In this document: piece by piece, positions 34,393 through 43,220 of the stretch | Numbering within the stretch: the stretch's first letter is position 1 | How the letters are laid out: the number at the start of each line of letters is the position of its first letter | Origin: Diaphorobacter caeni | Lineage (GTDB): Bacteria; Pseudomonadota; Gammaproteobacteria; Burkholderiales; Burkholderiaceae_C | Length of the DNA stretch: 64,000 nucleotides | Reading direction: 5' to 3' | Assembly: GCF_015354245.1 (NCBI RefSeq) | Contig: NZ_JADKYZ010000005.1 | Span: 248,001-312,000, forward strand | Program-made: the position numbers and the translations under genes | The notes under the pieces: generated by a model | What the model was told of the DNA's origin: nothing | Databases searched by the model: none | What the model saw: only the letters and a program-made list of their open reading frames with translations

Positions 34393-35166
34393 ATGCATTT
34401 ATCTGGCTTTTTGAAGCGTGCTGTACTGTGCGGTGGCGTAGCTCTGACTATGTCGCCCTTGGCTCATGCAGAGTTTCCGGCGGGCAGCTATTCCGGCACA
34501 TATCTCGGTGCTGACCACGGCACGATCAACATCACCGTTGATTCCTATGGCGCGGTCACATGCCGCATGGCGAGCGACACGGGAAAAGGCACGGTCACGG
34601 GTACGGGCGGTGTCTTTTCCGTCGATCCGCCGTTGTTCGACTGCAGAAACATCGATTCCAACAACTACATCAGCGTTGATGGGAGTTATGAAGCGGGCGG
34701 CATTAACGGCCAGTATTTGTTCCGAGGGCTTGGTGGTACGACCTATTCGGGCCACTATTCGGCGACACCTTCCGGAGCAGGCGGTACGAGTCCGTTAAGT
34801 TGGAAATCACTCTCTGGCCTGTGGTATGACCCCGCGTACGACAGCACCGGCTTCAACATTCTGGGTGGAGACAACGGCCTCATCTTCACTTACTACGGAC
34901 GCAATGCCCAAGGCGGTCCGCTCTGGACGATTTCAATGGATGCACTGGGCGGCACCATCGTCCCCAACACCGAATACACCATTGCACTGGGCATGATCAC
35001 GGCGGGCACGTTTGCGAATCCTGTCAACCAAATGGCCCGCTGGGGCCAAGTCAGCGTGAAGTTTTCCGACTGCACTCGCGCCACCGCCACGTTGTCCGGC
35101 AATGACGGAGTGCAGGTGCTGAACTTGCAGCGGCTCTCGGGCGTGAAAGACGCGAGCGGCTGCTGA
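34393..35166 (+). CDS. Secreted protein of unknown function
   Basis: 257 residues with a clear signal peptide (MHLSGFLKRAVLCGGVALTMSPLAHA, cleaved at AHA-E). The mature part is beta-rich and glycine/tyrosine-rich; the segment GLWYDPAYDSTGFNI, FTYYGRNAQGGPLWTIS matches a motif seen in exported proteins of many Proteobacteria, and four cysteines may form disulfides. GGGAGG six bases upstream fixes the ATG at 34393. Base composition looks lower in GC than the flanking genes, which hints at separate origin. No partner genes. Confidence 0.75.
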   Translation: MHLSGFLKRAVLCGGVALTMSPLAHAEFPAGSYSGTYLGADHGTINITVDSYGAVTCRMASDTGKGTVTGTGGVFSVDPPLFDCRNIDSNNYISVDGSYEAGGINGQYLFRGLGGTTYSGHYSATPSGAGGTSPLSWKSLSGLWYDPAYDSTGFNILGGDNGLIFTYYGRNAQGGPLWTISMDALGGTIVPNTEYTIALGMITAGTFANPVNQMARWGQVSVKFSDCTRATATLSGNDGVQVLNLQRLSGVKDASGC

Positions 35167-35171
35167 GTGCG

Positions 35172-36107
35172 TCAAAGCCCGCGCTTGGCGGCAAAAGCAA
35201 TGGCGTCGATCAGCGCGGGCAGCACCACGCCTCCGTGATCGGCGCCGGGAATCTCTTGGCTGTCCACCACGATCTGCGGGTTGTGCAGCGCGAGCAGCTT
35301 TTCGGCAAGCGATTCGACCAGCGGATTCATCTGGCGCTCTGCAGCCTTGGCTGCGCGAAGCGGATCGGTGCTCTTGCGTGCGCGCTCCTTGGAGCCCACA
35401 CGCAATTGCAATTGCACCGAAGGCGCGGCACCGGCGGCAATCCATGCATCGACCAACGGCACTTCGTGCTGGCCGTTCCACCACAACGACGGGCTGGCCG
35501 CCGCGTGCCTTGTGAACAGACCGGGTCGCGTGATCAGTGCGTGCACCGTGAGCAAGCCGCCCAGCGAATGGCCGAACAGCGTGCGGCGCGATACGTCCAC
35601 CGGCCATGCGCGCTCGACCATAGGCAGCAATTGTTTTTGCAAAAAATCCAGAAACACTTCCGCATCGCCCGTGCCGTCTTCGGTGGCAGGCGGCGGCGTG
35701 TAGTCGCGCTTGCGGGCGTTTTGATCCATGGATGCGTTGGTGGCATACCCCACGCCGACGACGATCAGCGGATCGGGCCGCAGCGCGCCGGGCCGGTTGC
35801 CGTTGTTGCGGGCAAGCTGGGCCGCCATCAGAAACGTGGCATTGCCGTCCAGCACATAAAGCACGGGATAGCCGCCCGGCGGCGCGGGCGCGTCGGGCAC
35901 TTGCACGAAAATGCGGTAGAGATGGCCGCTGGCTGCATCGCGCACGTCCATCTGGTGGCTACGCGGCAGGCTGACGGCGGGTGCATTGCGCAGATCGCTG
36001 GAGTCGGTCATGGTGGCGTTGCCTTGCACGATGCTCGTGGAGTTGCACGCACTGAGCGCCAGGGCGCTGGTCAGAACGCTGCGGCGCGACAAATGTTCGG
36101 AAATCAC
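35172..36107 (-). CDS. Alpha/beta-hydrolase of the IroE/Fes-like esterase group, lipoprotein
   Basis: 311 residues. N-terminus SRRSVLTSALALSACNST shows a twin-arginine-like signal and a lipobox (LSAC), so it is probably a membrane-anchored periplasmic lipoprotein. The esterase domain has LYVLDGNATFLMAAQLA, the nucleophile elbow FGHSLGGLLTVHAL and a late ADHGG with the catalytic His. The start is a GTG at 36107 without a strong ribosome site, so the exact N-terminus is uncertain. A Fur-box-like palindrome directly upstream suggests iron control, consistent with hydrolysis of a ferric siderophore. Confidence 0.85.
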   Translation of the reverse strand: MISEHLSRRSVLTSALALSACNSTSIVQGNATMTDSSDLRNAPAVSLPRSHQMDVRDAASGHLYRIFVQVPDAPAPPGGYPVLYVLDGNATFLMAAQLARNNGNRPGALRPDPLIVVGVGYATNASMDQNARKRDYTPPPATEDGTGDAEVFLDFLQKQLLPMVERAWPVDVSRRTLFGHSLGGLLTVHALITRPGLFTRHAAASPSLWWNGQHEVPLVDAWIAAGAAPSVQLQLRVGSKERARKSTDPLRAAKAAERQMNPLVESLAEKLLALHNPQIVVDSQEIPGADHGGVVLPALIDAIAFAAKRGL

Positions 36108-36117
36108 AAAGCGGTCG

Positions 36118-36147
36118 ATGATTGAGAATGAATCTCAATCATTATCG
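36118..36147. promoter_or_regulatory. Fur box upstream of the esterase gene
   Basis: Perfect inverted repeat ATGATTGAGA-ATGAA-TCTCAATCAT (36118-36142), extended by TATCG; read on the minus strand it contains GATAATGATTGAGATTCATT, close to the Fur consensus. It lies just 11 bases before the esterase start, so iron-bound Fur would block it. Confidence 0.75.
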
Positions 36148-36157
36148 CCGTTGCCCT

Positions 36158-36976
36158 TCATTTCAGGTTGAAGTCGTAGCCGATCGTGATCGGCGCGTGG
36201 TCTGAAAATTTCTGTTCTTTATAGATGGACTCCGTTCTCGCGAGCGCCGCGATGGCCGGAGTCGCCAGATGGTAGTCCAGACGCCAGCCCACATTGTTCG
36301 CATAGGCCTGGCCGCGATTGCTCCACCATGTGTAACAAGTGTCGGTGGCGTCGGGCTGGAGCTGACGATACACGTCCACCAGTCCGCCGGCCGGGTCAGT
36401 TGTGTGCAACAACTTTGTCATCCACTCGCGTTCTTCAGGCAGAAAGCCGCTGTTCTTCTGGTTGCTGCGCCAGTTTTTCAGGTCGATCTGCTGGTGGGCG
36501 ATGTTCACGTCACCGCAGAGAATGAAGTCGCGCTCGGTCTTCAGCTTCATCAGCGTCAGATGGAACTCGGCCAGAAACCGGAACTTCGCTTGTTGGCGCA
36601 GGTCGCCCGAGGAGCCGCTTGGGAAATACGCGCTGATGATCGAGAACTTGCGCTTGGGCGTGTCGAAACGGGTTTCGACGAAGCGGCCTTCGGCATCGAA
36701 CTCGCCCGAACCGTAGCCGATCACCACGTCGCTGGGCTCGTGGCGGGTGTAGACGCCCACGCCCGAGTAGCCCTTCTTCTCGGCGAAATGGAAGTGGCCC
36801 TTGAGCTCGCCAATCGACTCGAACTTGTCGGCAATATCAGCAGCCTGAGCCTTGATTTCCTGTACGCAAATACAATCCGGACGAGTTTCCTCCAGCCACT
36901 CCACCACGCCCTTGGACGCGGCGGAGCGAATGCCGTTGAGGTTGAGACTGGTTAATTTGAACAAGGAAGAATTCAT
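36158..36976 (-). CDS. xth: Exodeoxyribonuclease III
   Basis: 272-residue AP endonuclease / 3'-5' exonuclease for base-excision repair. Motifs: LNLNGIRSAASKG (Asn), VQEIKA (metal Glu), CGDVNIAHQQIDLKNW (Asp/Asn), WRLDYHLATP and KFSDHAPITIGY (catalytic Asp-His). ATG 36976 (MNSSLFKL) fits family alignments; it overlaps the pyrE start on the opposite strand in CATG. Its promoter and ribosome site must therefore lie inside pyrE. Confidence 0.94.
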   Translation of the reverse strand: MNSSLFKLTSLNLNGIRSAASKGVVEWLEETRPDCICVQEIKAQAADIADKFESIGELKGHFHFAEKKGYSGVGVYTRHEPSDVVIGYGSGEFDAEGRFVETRFDTPKRKFSIISAYFPSGSSGDLRQQAKFRFLAEFHLTLMKLKTERDFILCGDVNIAHQQIDLKNWRSNQKNSGFLPEEREWMTKLLHTTDPAGGLVDVYRQLQPDATDTCYTWWSNRGQAYANNVGWRLDYHLATPAIAALARTESIYKEQKFSDHAPITIGYDFNLK

Positions 36977-37676
36977 GGTGAGCAAGAGCGATCAAACGGC
37001 AGAACAGACCCGGCTGGCGCTGGATTTCGTGCAATTTGCGGTGGAATCCGGCGTTTTGCGCTTTGGAGAATTCAAAACCAAGGCCGGGCGGATGAGCCCC
37101 TACTTCTTCAATGCGGGGCTGTTCGATGATGGCGCAAAAATGGGCCGTCTCGCAGAATTCTATGCAAAAGCCATTCTGGCCAGTGGCATGGAGTTCGACA
37201 TGGTCTTTGGTCCCGCCTACAAGGGCATTCCGCTGGCGGCCACGGTGGCCGTCGAGCTCGCGCGGCAGGGCCGCAACGTGCCCTTCGCCTACAACCGCAA
37301 GGAAGCCAAGGACCACGGCGAGGGCGGCACCCTCGTGGGCGCGCCGCTCAAGGGCCGCGTGCTGATCATCGACGACGTGATGTCTGCGGGCACCGCCGCA
37401 CGCGAATCGATCGCGCTGATCAAGGCCGCAGGCGCCACGCCACACGCCATCGCGATTGCGCTGGACCGCCAGGAAAAAGCCACAGAGAATGGCCACGACG
37501 TGGACCATAGTGCCGTGCAGTACGTGCGCGGCGAGTTGGGAATGCAAGTCTGCACCATCGCAAAGTTGGCAGACTTATTGCAATATCTGGCGGCAAGTGG
37601 TGGCGGCGACGAGATGAAGGCGCATCACGAGCGGGTTCTGGCCTACCGGGAGCGGTACGGCGTCGGCGACCATTGA
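36975..37676 (+). CDS. pyrE: Orotate phosphoribosyltransferase
   Basis: 233-residue enzyme of pyrimidine synthesis that makes OMP from orotate and PRPP. N-terminal FGEFKTKAGRMSPYFFNAGLF and the PRPP loop VLIIDDVMSAGTA are diagnostic; AYNRKEAKDHGEGG is the flexible catalytic loop. ATG 36975 places the start 11-12 residues before the conserved FVQFAVE, as in E. coli. AAGGAAG ahead of it lies within xth. See xth for the overlap of start codons. Confidence 0.95.
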   Translation: MVSKSDQTAEQTRLALDFVQFAVESGVLRFGEFKTKAGRMSPYFFNAGLFDDGAKMGRLAEFYAKAILASGMEFDMVFGPAYKGIPLAATVAVELARQGRNVPFAYNRKEAKDHGEGGTLVGAPLKGRVLIIDDVMSAGTAARESIALIKAAGATPHAIAIALDRQEKATENGHDVDHSAVQYVRGELGMQVCTIAKLADLLQYLAASGGGDEMKAHHERVLAYRERYGVGDH

Positions 37677-37715
37677 TCACCTGTCAACCGAGGCGATGAT
37701 GATGAAGGGGACGGA

Positions 37716-38408
37716 TTGAAAGCGGCTGCAAGTCAACTTTTCCGAGGCGTTCTGGCTGTCGTCGGCGTGCTTTGCGTGGTCGCTCCCGTGGCCGCGCAGA
37801 ACGCCGTTTACTCCTGTGTTGACAAAAATGGCCGACGCATCACCGCAGACCGTCCCATCCCCGAATGCATTGACCGCGAGCAGCGTGTGCTCGACAAGAC
37901 CGGCACCGAACGCCGCCGCATCGGCCCCACGCTGACCGAGAACGAACGCACGCAGCTGGACGCGCAGCGCCGTGCGGACGCCGAACAGAAGGCCAAGGTG
38001 GCCGACCAGCGCCGCCGCGAGCGCGCCCTGATCACGCGCTACCCCGACGAGGCCACGCACAATGCCGAGCGCGTCACCGCGTTGGCGGTGTTCAACGACC
38101 TGATCCAGATCGCCTACAAGCGCATCGAACAGCTGCGCTCCGACCGCGCGGCGATCAACACCGAGCTCGAGTTCTACCAGAACGATCCCAAGAAGGCCCC
38201 GGCCAAGGTGCAGCGGCGCATTGCGGACAACGAAGAGGACATCGCCGAGCAGCAGCGCTACATCGCCACGCAGCAGGACGAAAAGCGCAAGGTGCAGCAG
38301 CGCTTCGACACCGAACTGGTACAGCTCAAGGAGCTGTGGGCGGCCGAGCGCGCGGCGACGGGCAGCGTTTCGGCAGCCAAGCCCGCGTCGGCGGCCGCTT
38401 CTCGCTGA
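37716..38408 (+). CDS. DUF4124-type exported coiled-coil protein
   Basis: 230 residues. A signal peptide (LFRGVLAVVGVLCVVAPVAAQ, cleaved at VAA-Q/AQ-N) precedes a short DUF4124-like segment, VYSCVDKNGRRITADRPIPEC, then a long charged helical region (about 65-210) with likely coiled coil. Start is TTG 37716, preceded by AAGGGG. It follows pyrE by 39 bases. Function unknown; periplasmic. Confidence 0.8.
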   Translation: MKAAASQLFRGVLAVVGVLCVVAPVAAQNAVYSCVDKNGRRITADRPIPECIDREQRVLDKTGTERRRIGPTLTENERTQLDAQRRADAEQKAKVADQRRRERALITRYPDEATHNAERVTALAVFNDLIQIAYKRIEQLRSDRAAINTELEFYQNDPKKAPAKVQRRIADNEEDIAEQQRYIATQQDEKRKVQQRFDTELVQLKELWAAERAATGSVSAAKPASAAASR

Positions 38409-38485
38409 TCAGAGCACTATGTTGCTCGCAACCGGCGCAGCCCGGGCGGGCGCAGCCGCGAAGCGACTCGGAGCGTTTTTTCGAT

Positions 38486-40684
38486 TCAGGCGGCTGCGGA
38501 AGCCCGCACGGGCTCCCAGATCAAGCCTTCGGAGGCCAGCATCGTGCTGATCGCGTCGGCGTTGACCGCGCGGCTGAACAGATGCCCCTGACCGATCTCG
38601 AAGCCTGCGGCCAGCAGTGACTGGCATTGCTTTTCGGTCTCGATGCCTTCGGCCACCAGTTCCAGCGACAGATCCGCGCCGATGCGGCCAATCGCGTTGA
38701 CCACCGCGGTGATCGCAGGGTCGCTGCCGAAGTTGCCCACCAGATTCGCGTCGATCTTGAGGCAGTCCACCGGGAAGTTGCGCAGCCGGGTGAGCGACGA
38801 ATGGCCGGTGCCGAAATCGTCGAGCGCAACCCGGATGCCCGCCTGTTTGAGCTGCAGCAGCGCGCGCGTCACGTACTGCGCGCCGCGTTCATCGAGGGTC
38901 TGCTCGGTCACTTCGAGCTCGATCAGCGCCGGGTCCACCCCCGCCTTCTCGATCTGCTTGAGCAGCCGCTCGGCGTAGTTGTCGCGCATGAACTCCACCG
39001 GCGCTGCGTTGAGCGACACCGGCACGAGCGGCAGACCGGCACGCTGCCAGTTGAGGATGTCGGCCAGCACCTTGGCGCGCAGCGCGTCGGCGATGCGGGT
39101 GGCCAGGTCATAGTTGAGAAAGGCCGCCTGCACGGTGCCGGGCATCTGCAGTCCGCCGTGCTCGACGTCCTGCGAGCGCAGCAGTGCCTCGACACCCATG
39201 AGCTTGCGGTCCAGCAGGCGCACTTTGGGCTGGTAGTACGCGCGCACGGTGCCGTCGCGCAGGATGCGGCGCGCCTGGTCCATCTGCACGGCCGCTTCTT
39301 CGAGGGGGCGCATGATGTCGGCGTTGAAGATGCGCACGCCGCCCCGGCCGTTGACCTTGATGTCGTTGAGTGCGGCGTCGGCATTGCTCATCAGCACCAT
39401 CGGGTCACGCGCGTCGCGCGGGTAGAGTGCGCAGCCGATGCTCATGCTGCCGTTGATGCGCTTGCTCGCGTAGTGGATCGGTGGATCGAGCTGCAGCATC
39501 ACGCGGTGGGCGACGCGCATCGCGGCCTCGTCGTCCTTCACGTCCTGCACGACGATGGCGAACTCGTCGCCGCCGATGCGCGCCACGAAGGTGGAATCGG
39601 GCAGGCAGCCCTGGATGCGCCGTGCCATCACCTGCAGCAGATGGTCGCCCGCAGCGTGGCCGAGCGTGTCGTTGAGGTGCTTGAAGTGATCGAGATCGAT
39701 CAACATCAGCAGGGCCCCGCTGCCCTTCTCGCGGGCGTGCAGCAGGGCGGGGCGCAGCTCTTCCTGAAAGGCGCGGCGGTTGGGCAGATCGGTCAGTTCA
39801 TCGACCTCGTTGGCCCTGCGCAGGCGCTCCTCGGCGAGCTGCTGCAGCGTCACGTCGCGCGAGACGCAGAGAATGCTCATGGTCTTGCCGTTGTCGTCAA
39901 GCACCGGGGTGAGGATGTTGTCCCAGTACTGCGGCGGCTTGCCGGGCACCACGCTCTTGCCTGAAAAGCGCGCATTGCTGCCGCGCAGCGCCTGGCGGAA
40001 GGCGCGCAGGCCGGCGGCGTGGATCTCGGGCGGGAGCAGCTCCAGCCATTTCATGCCGAAGCCGGATTCGGGCGACACGCCGAGCGCCTTGCAGCCCGAG
40101 AGGTTCATGTGGGCGAGCGTGCCGTCGGGGTTGACGATCTTGATGCAGTCCACGCTTGCGTCGAGCATCTTCTCCTGCATGCCGAGGCTGCGCACCAGTG
40201 CCTCGCGCGCCAGCACGCGGTCATGGATGTCGGTGGCGCTCAAATACCAGTGGCGCTGCCCTTCGTGGTGCAGCGCCGAGACCAGAAACCAGCGGAAGCG
40301 GCCATCGGCCGCGCGCATGCGTAGCTCTTCCTGAAAACCAGTCTGCGTCTCGAGCGTCTTGTCCCAGAGGGCCGCCAGCCGTGCCGTGCTCTCGGGGTGC
40401 ACCGCGTCCAGCCAGTTGGATGACTCGCTGCCCGTGTAGTCGCGCCACGCCGCATTGGCCCAGGCGGGCTGACTCCCGTCGCCCGCCACCCAGATCAGAT
40501 GCGGCAGACAGTCCATGGTGCGGTGCATGAGATTCGCCAGTTTCTCGTTGGCAGCCGCCGAGGGTTGCGAGGCAACGCGCGCGGTCTTCTTCCCTCCGGT
40601 GACTGACTTGAGTTGAGTTGGCTGGCCCATTTGATGGCTTTCCGTTGCGAGAAGTTGGGTGGACTGGAGTCGGGAAAGTGGCAT
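38486..40684 (-). CDS. PAS-GGDEF-EAL cyclic-di-GMP signalling protein
   Basis: 732 residues without membrane segments. Two PAS-like domains (about 55-165 and 170-285), a GGDEF domain with intact RIGGDEFAIV and an EAL domain with VEALLR, ELEVTEQ, DDFGTGHSSL, LKIDANLV and EGIET. Both catalytic signatures look complete, so it could make or break c-di-GMP; in most such hybrids one activity dominates. ATG 40684 gives the longest form, ATG 40630 is possible. A perfect stem AATTGTTT / AAACAATT at 40742-40761 lies upstream in AT-rich promoter DNA. Confidence 0.92.
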   Translation of the reverse strand: MPLSRLQSTQLLATESHQMGQPTQLKSVTGGKKTARVASQPSAAANEKLANLMHRTMDCLPHLIWVAGDGSQPAWANAAWRDYTGSESSNWLDAVHPESTARLAALWDKTLETQTGFQEELRMRAADGRFRWFLVSALHHEGQRHWYLSATDIHDRVLAREALVRSLGMQEKMLDASVDCIKIVNPDGTLAHMNLSGCKALGVSPESGFGMKWLELLPPEIHAAGLRAFRQALRGSNARFSGKSVVPGKPPQYWDNILTPVLDDNGKTMSILCVSRDVTLQQLAEERLRRANEVDELTDLPNRRAFQEELRPALLHAREKGSGALLMLIDLDHFKHLNDTLGHAAGDHLLQVMARRIQGCLPDSTFVARIGGDEFAIVVQDVKDDEAAMRVAHRVMLQLDPPIHYASKRINGSMSIGCALYPRDARDPMVLMSNADAALNDIKVNGRGGVRIFNADIMRPLEEAAVQMDQARRILRDGTVRAYYQPKVRLLDRKLMGVEALLRSQDVEHGGLQMPGTVQAAFLNYDLATRIADALRAKVLADILNWQRAGLPLVPVSLNAAPVEFMRDNYAERLLKQIEKAGVDPALIELEVTEQTLDERGAQYVTRALLQLKQAGIRVALDDFGTGHSSLTRLRNFPVDCLKIDANLVGNFGSDPAITAVVNAIGRIGADLSLELVAEGIETEKQCQSLLAAGFEIGQGHLFSRAVNADAISTMLASEGLIWEPVRASAAA

Positions 40685-40741
40685 TCACAGCTCGGACGTG
40701 CAGAATGTTAAGTTGAATTCTACTATTGGGCAATCGATGTT

Positions 40742-40761
40742 AATTGTTTTTGTAAACAATT
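40742..40761. promoter_or_regulatory. Perfect inverted repeat upstream of the GGDEF-EAL gene
   Basis: AATTGTTT-TTGT-AAACAATT in an AT-rich stretch 58 bases before the start. It may be an operator or part of the promoter; nothing else is seen between 40685 and the terminator at 40938. Confidence 0.4.
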
Positions 40762-40937
40762 GATCGAGGCTGCTGACCCCCTCGCATCCGTCAATTCGTA
40801 AATACACCTTACTTTTAACCAGGCGGTAAATATAGGTGAGGTTGATCCTTGGTCGAGCCGAAAGTGCCTCCCGAGGACCAGGAGATGATGATTCAGCGTG
40901 GCGAATGGGCTCGCGCGCATGGCGTGCCTGAAAGGCG

Positions 40938-40992
40938 AAAAGGCCGCCGGATCAAGCCCGGCGGCCTTCAGCGCGACTCCGGGGGGAGTCGC
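40938..40992 (-). terminator. Terminator region after the sulfite dehydrogenase operon
   Basis: On the minus strand a first stem GCGACTCC-...-GGAGTCGC (40973-40992) is followed by a second, AAGGCCGCCGG / CCGGCGGCC with TTTT after it (40938-40968). The second is a standard rho-independent terminator. Confidence 0.82.
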
Positions 40993-41014
40993 GGACTCTC
41001 CGGATCGGCGGGAG

Positions 41015-41374
41015 TCATTTGCCCGAATTCGCGGCGGAGCTTTCCGCTCCGTAGGTCTTGGTGAGGTAGTCGACCATCGCCGGAATGTCGCCTTCGGGGA
41101 AGGGGGCGCCGAACGGATGTTTCATTTTTTTGACAGTTGCTTCCCAATAGCTACGTGGTGAGGTCTTCGGCTGGTACTGCACGTACTGGGCCGAATGGCA
41201 CATCAGGCAGTTCTGCAGCGTCAGCGTGTAGCCCGGCATGTCGCTCTGCTGGTAGAGCGCGGTTTCGGCGGGCAGGTCGATCTCGAGCGCCAGCGCGGGG
41301 AGCGCGGTGCCGCAGACGGAGGCGAGCAGGGCGGTGGCACGGAAGAGGTTTTTCAGTCGGCTGGATGTGTTCAT
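41015..41374 (-). CDS. sorB: Monoheme cytochrome c subunit of sulfite dehydrogenase
   Basis: 119 residues with a signal peptide (about residues 1-30, ending PALALE). A single heme motif CLMCH lies near residue 57, with a distal Met likely in KKMKHPFGAPF. SorB-type cytochromes take electrons from the molybdenum subunit encoded upstream. ATG 41374 is used; an open frame continues upstream into the other gene but is a shadow. The pair is separated by 20 bases. Confidence 0.85.
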   Translation of the reverse strand: MNTSSRLKNLFRATALLASVCGTALPALALEIDLPAETALYQQSDMPGYTLTLQNCLMCHSAQYVQYQPKTSPRSYWEATVKKMKHPFGAPFPEGDIPAMVDYLTKTYGAESSAANSGK

Positions 41375-41394
41375 GATGTACTGCTCCTGCTCTC

Positions 41395-42675
41395 TTACGC
41401 CGCCGTCACGCGGACGGTTTCCACCACGTTGCGCATGTAGCCTGCGGGATTCCAGAGCGCCTCGAGCGGCTGGCCCTGTCCGGCGCGGTTCACGGCGCGC
41501 ACCTTGAGTTCGTAGGTCCCTTTCTTCGCCGGCTTGAACGCAGCCTTCCATTCGCGGAACGAGTACCGGCTCAGCTCCTCCCCTAGCGTGGCCGACTGCC
41601 ATGTCTTGCCGCCATCCGTGGATACGGACACCTCGGCGATGCCCTGGCCGCCGTCAAACGCGATGCCGCGCAGCACGATTTCTCTGCCCGCCTTGAGCTT
41701 CGCACCGTCCTGCACGCTGGTGATGAACGACCGCGTGTTGAAGCGGTTGATCGGCACGGTCTTGGTCGGCCCCTTGCCTGCGGGAGTGCAGGCGCAAGGG
41801 TTGGCGGGGATGCGATAGGCCGTCGCCATCCAGAAGCCGTCGAACACCTTGTCGAGCACCTGGATGTCATTCACATGCTTGACCCAGTAGGTGCCGTAGT
41901 AGCCCGGCACGACGAGGCGCAGCGGGTAGCCGTTGAGCATGGGCAGATCCTTGTCGTTCATCGCCCAGGCCAGCAGCACCTCGCCGTCGAGCGCGTGGTC
42001 GATGTCCAGCGCTTTCACGAAGTCCGGACCGCCGTCGATGGGCGGCTTGTCCATGCCGTTGAAGCTCACCTGCACAGCACCCTTCTTCACGCCGGCCTTC
42101 TCGAGCACGCGCTTGAGCGGAACGCCCGTCCACTTGGCATTGCCCATGGCGCCATGACCGAGCTGGCCGCCGTTGGCGCGCGGCTCGAAGAAGCCCCGGC
42201 TGTTGCCCGAGCACTGGTGCGCGGCCACGAGGCTGACGGGATCGCCCAGTTGCTTGAGCGCCTCGAGCGACAGATCCAGCGGGGTGTCCACCAGGCCGCT
42301 GACCTTCACGCGGAAATCCTCGGCCTTGATGTCGGTGGGAATGCCGCTCCAGTGATAGCGCACGAAGAACGCGTCATTGGGCGTGAGCAGTCCTTCGTTG
42401 AACACTTCGAAGGGCGTCTCGAGTTGCGGCGGACGGCTGGTCTGCAGGATCAGCGGGCGCTTCTGGGGGAAAGTCACCATTTCGCGCTCGCCATTGGCGA
42501 ACGGCAGGCGCGTCGTCTTGGGGGCGGGTGCGTCGGCGGCCCAGGCGCGCAGGGTGGTGTTCAGCAGTCCGGCACCTGCCCCTGCCGCGCCCAGCGTCTT
42601 GAGCAGGGTGCGGCGGCTGGATCGCGGGCTGGAGTCGCTGCGGGAAATGGCGCGCGGTCGGTCGGATGGATTCAT
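41395..42675 (-). CDS. sorA: Sulfite dehydrogenase molybdopterin subunit (sulfite oxidase family)
   Basis: 426-residue Tat-exported enzyme (SSRRTLLKTLGAAGAGAG) that oxidises sulfite to sulfate in the periplasm. The oxidoreductase Mo-binding domain has the cofactor cysteine in AAHQCSGNSRG and typical stretches YHWSGIPTDI, LVVPGYYGTYWVKHVNDI; the C-terminal Mo-co dimerisation domain has GGQGIAEVSVSTDGGKTW and FREWKAAFKP. GGAGAC precedes the ATG. Paired with a cytochrome gene. The cysteine-bearing insertion NPCACTPAGKG is a small oddity. YedY/other sulfite oxidase-like functions are less likely. Confidence 0.87.
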   Translation of the reverse strand: MNPSDRPRAISRSDSSPRSSRRTLLKTLGAAGAGAGLLNTTLRAWAADAPAPKTTRLPFANGEREMVTFPQKRPLILQTSRPPQLETPFEVFNEGLLTPNDAFFVRYHWSGIPTDIKAEDFRVKVSGLVDTPLDLSLEALKQLGDPVSLVAAHQCSGNSRGFFEPRANGGQLGHGAMGNAKWTGVPLKRVLEKAGVKKGAVQVSFNGMDKPPIDGGPDFVKALDIDHALDGEVLLAWAMNDKDLPMLNGYPLRLVVPGYYGTYWVKHVNDIQVLDKVFDGFWMATAYRIPANPCACTPAGKGPTKTVPINRFNTRSFITSVQDGAKLKAGREIVLRGIAFDGGQGIAEVSVSTDGGKTWQSATLGEELSRYSFREWKAAFKPAKKGTYELKVRAVNRAGQGQPLEALWNPAGYMRNVVETVRVTAA

Positions 42676-43220
42676 CGCGGGTCTCCGTTGTTGGAATGAT
42701 TTTTTGTGGATTGGACGATCAGCGTGCGACTTCGGGTCGCGACCGCTTCACGGACCTCGCCGGGCCGCAAACGCACTGCTCACGCCGTTTGCCGCACCCG
42801 ACTCGTGCAAGATAGCATGCAGTTATTGACTTGGAACATGGATGAATTTGGAAAATCTAGGTAGGCGTTATTGAGCCAATCGCTTGATTTCATGCCGCCT
42901 CCTGTGCAGCGCAGACGGTCAACAACCCACGACGTAACCCTTTGATACGGCTATTCGATGAATAGTTTTCTACAATCAGTGTTGTGATTTAAATTGTCTT
43001 ATGCGTGGTCGCGTATCTCATCGATACGAGCGACCGGGAGCAGCCGCAGGCGCATTGGGTGTCCTGGGGAGAGGTGACGGTTTGAATTGCAGTGCTGCTG
43101 CGGCCCATGCGCCCGCTCCGCCTGACGCGGGGCGCGACAGCGGCACTCTCTTCTTTTTGGGGCTCGGTGCGGATGTGCGTGCGGGCTCTCCGCACGGACG
43201 TGCCGTTCGGCGCCGTCGAC
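42676..43220. other. 545-base gene-free region
   Basis: No convincing gene; open frames on the plus strand from 43001 are GC-driven and overlap the opposite gene. It holds a palindrome CTATTC-GAT-GAATAG (42951-42965), TACAAT at 42971-42976 as a possible -10, and a stem GGTCGCGTATC / GATAC(GA)GCGACC at 43007-43035. A small RNA or a promoter is possible. Confidence 0.4.
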
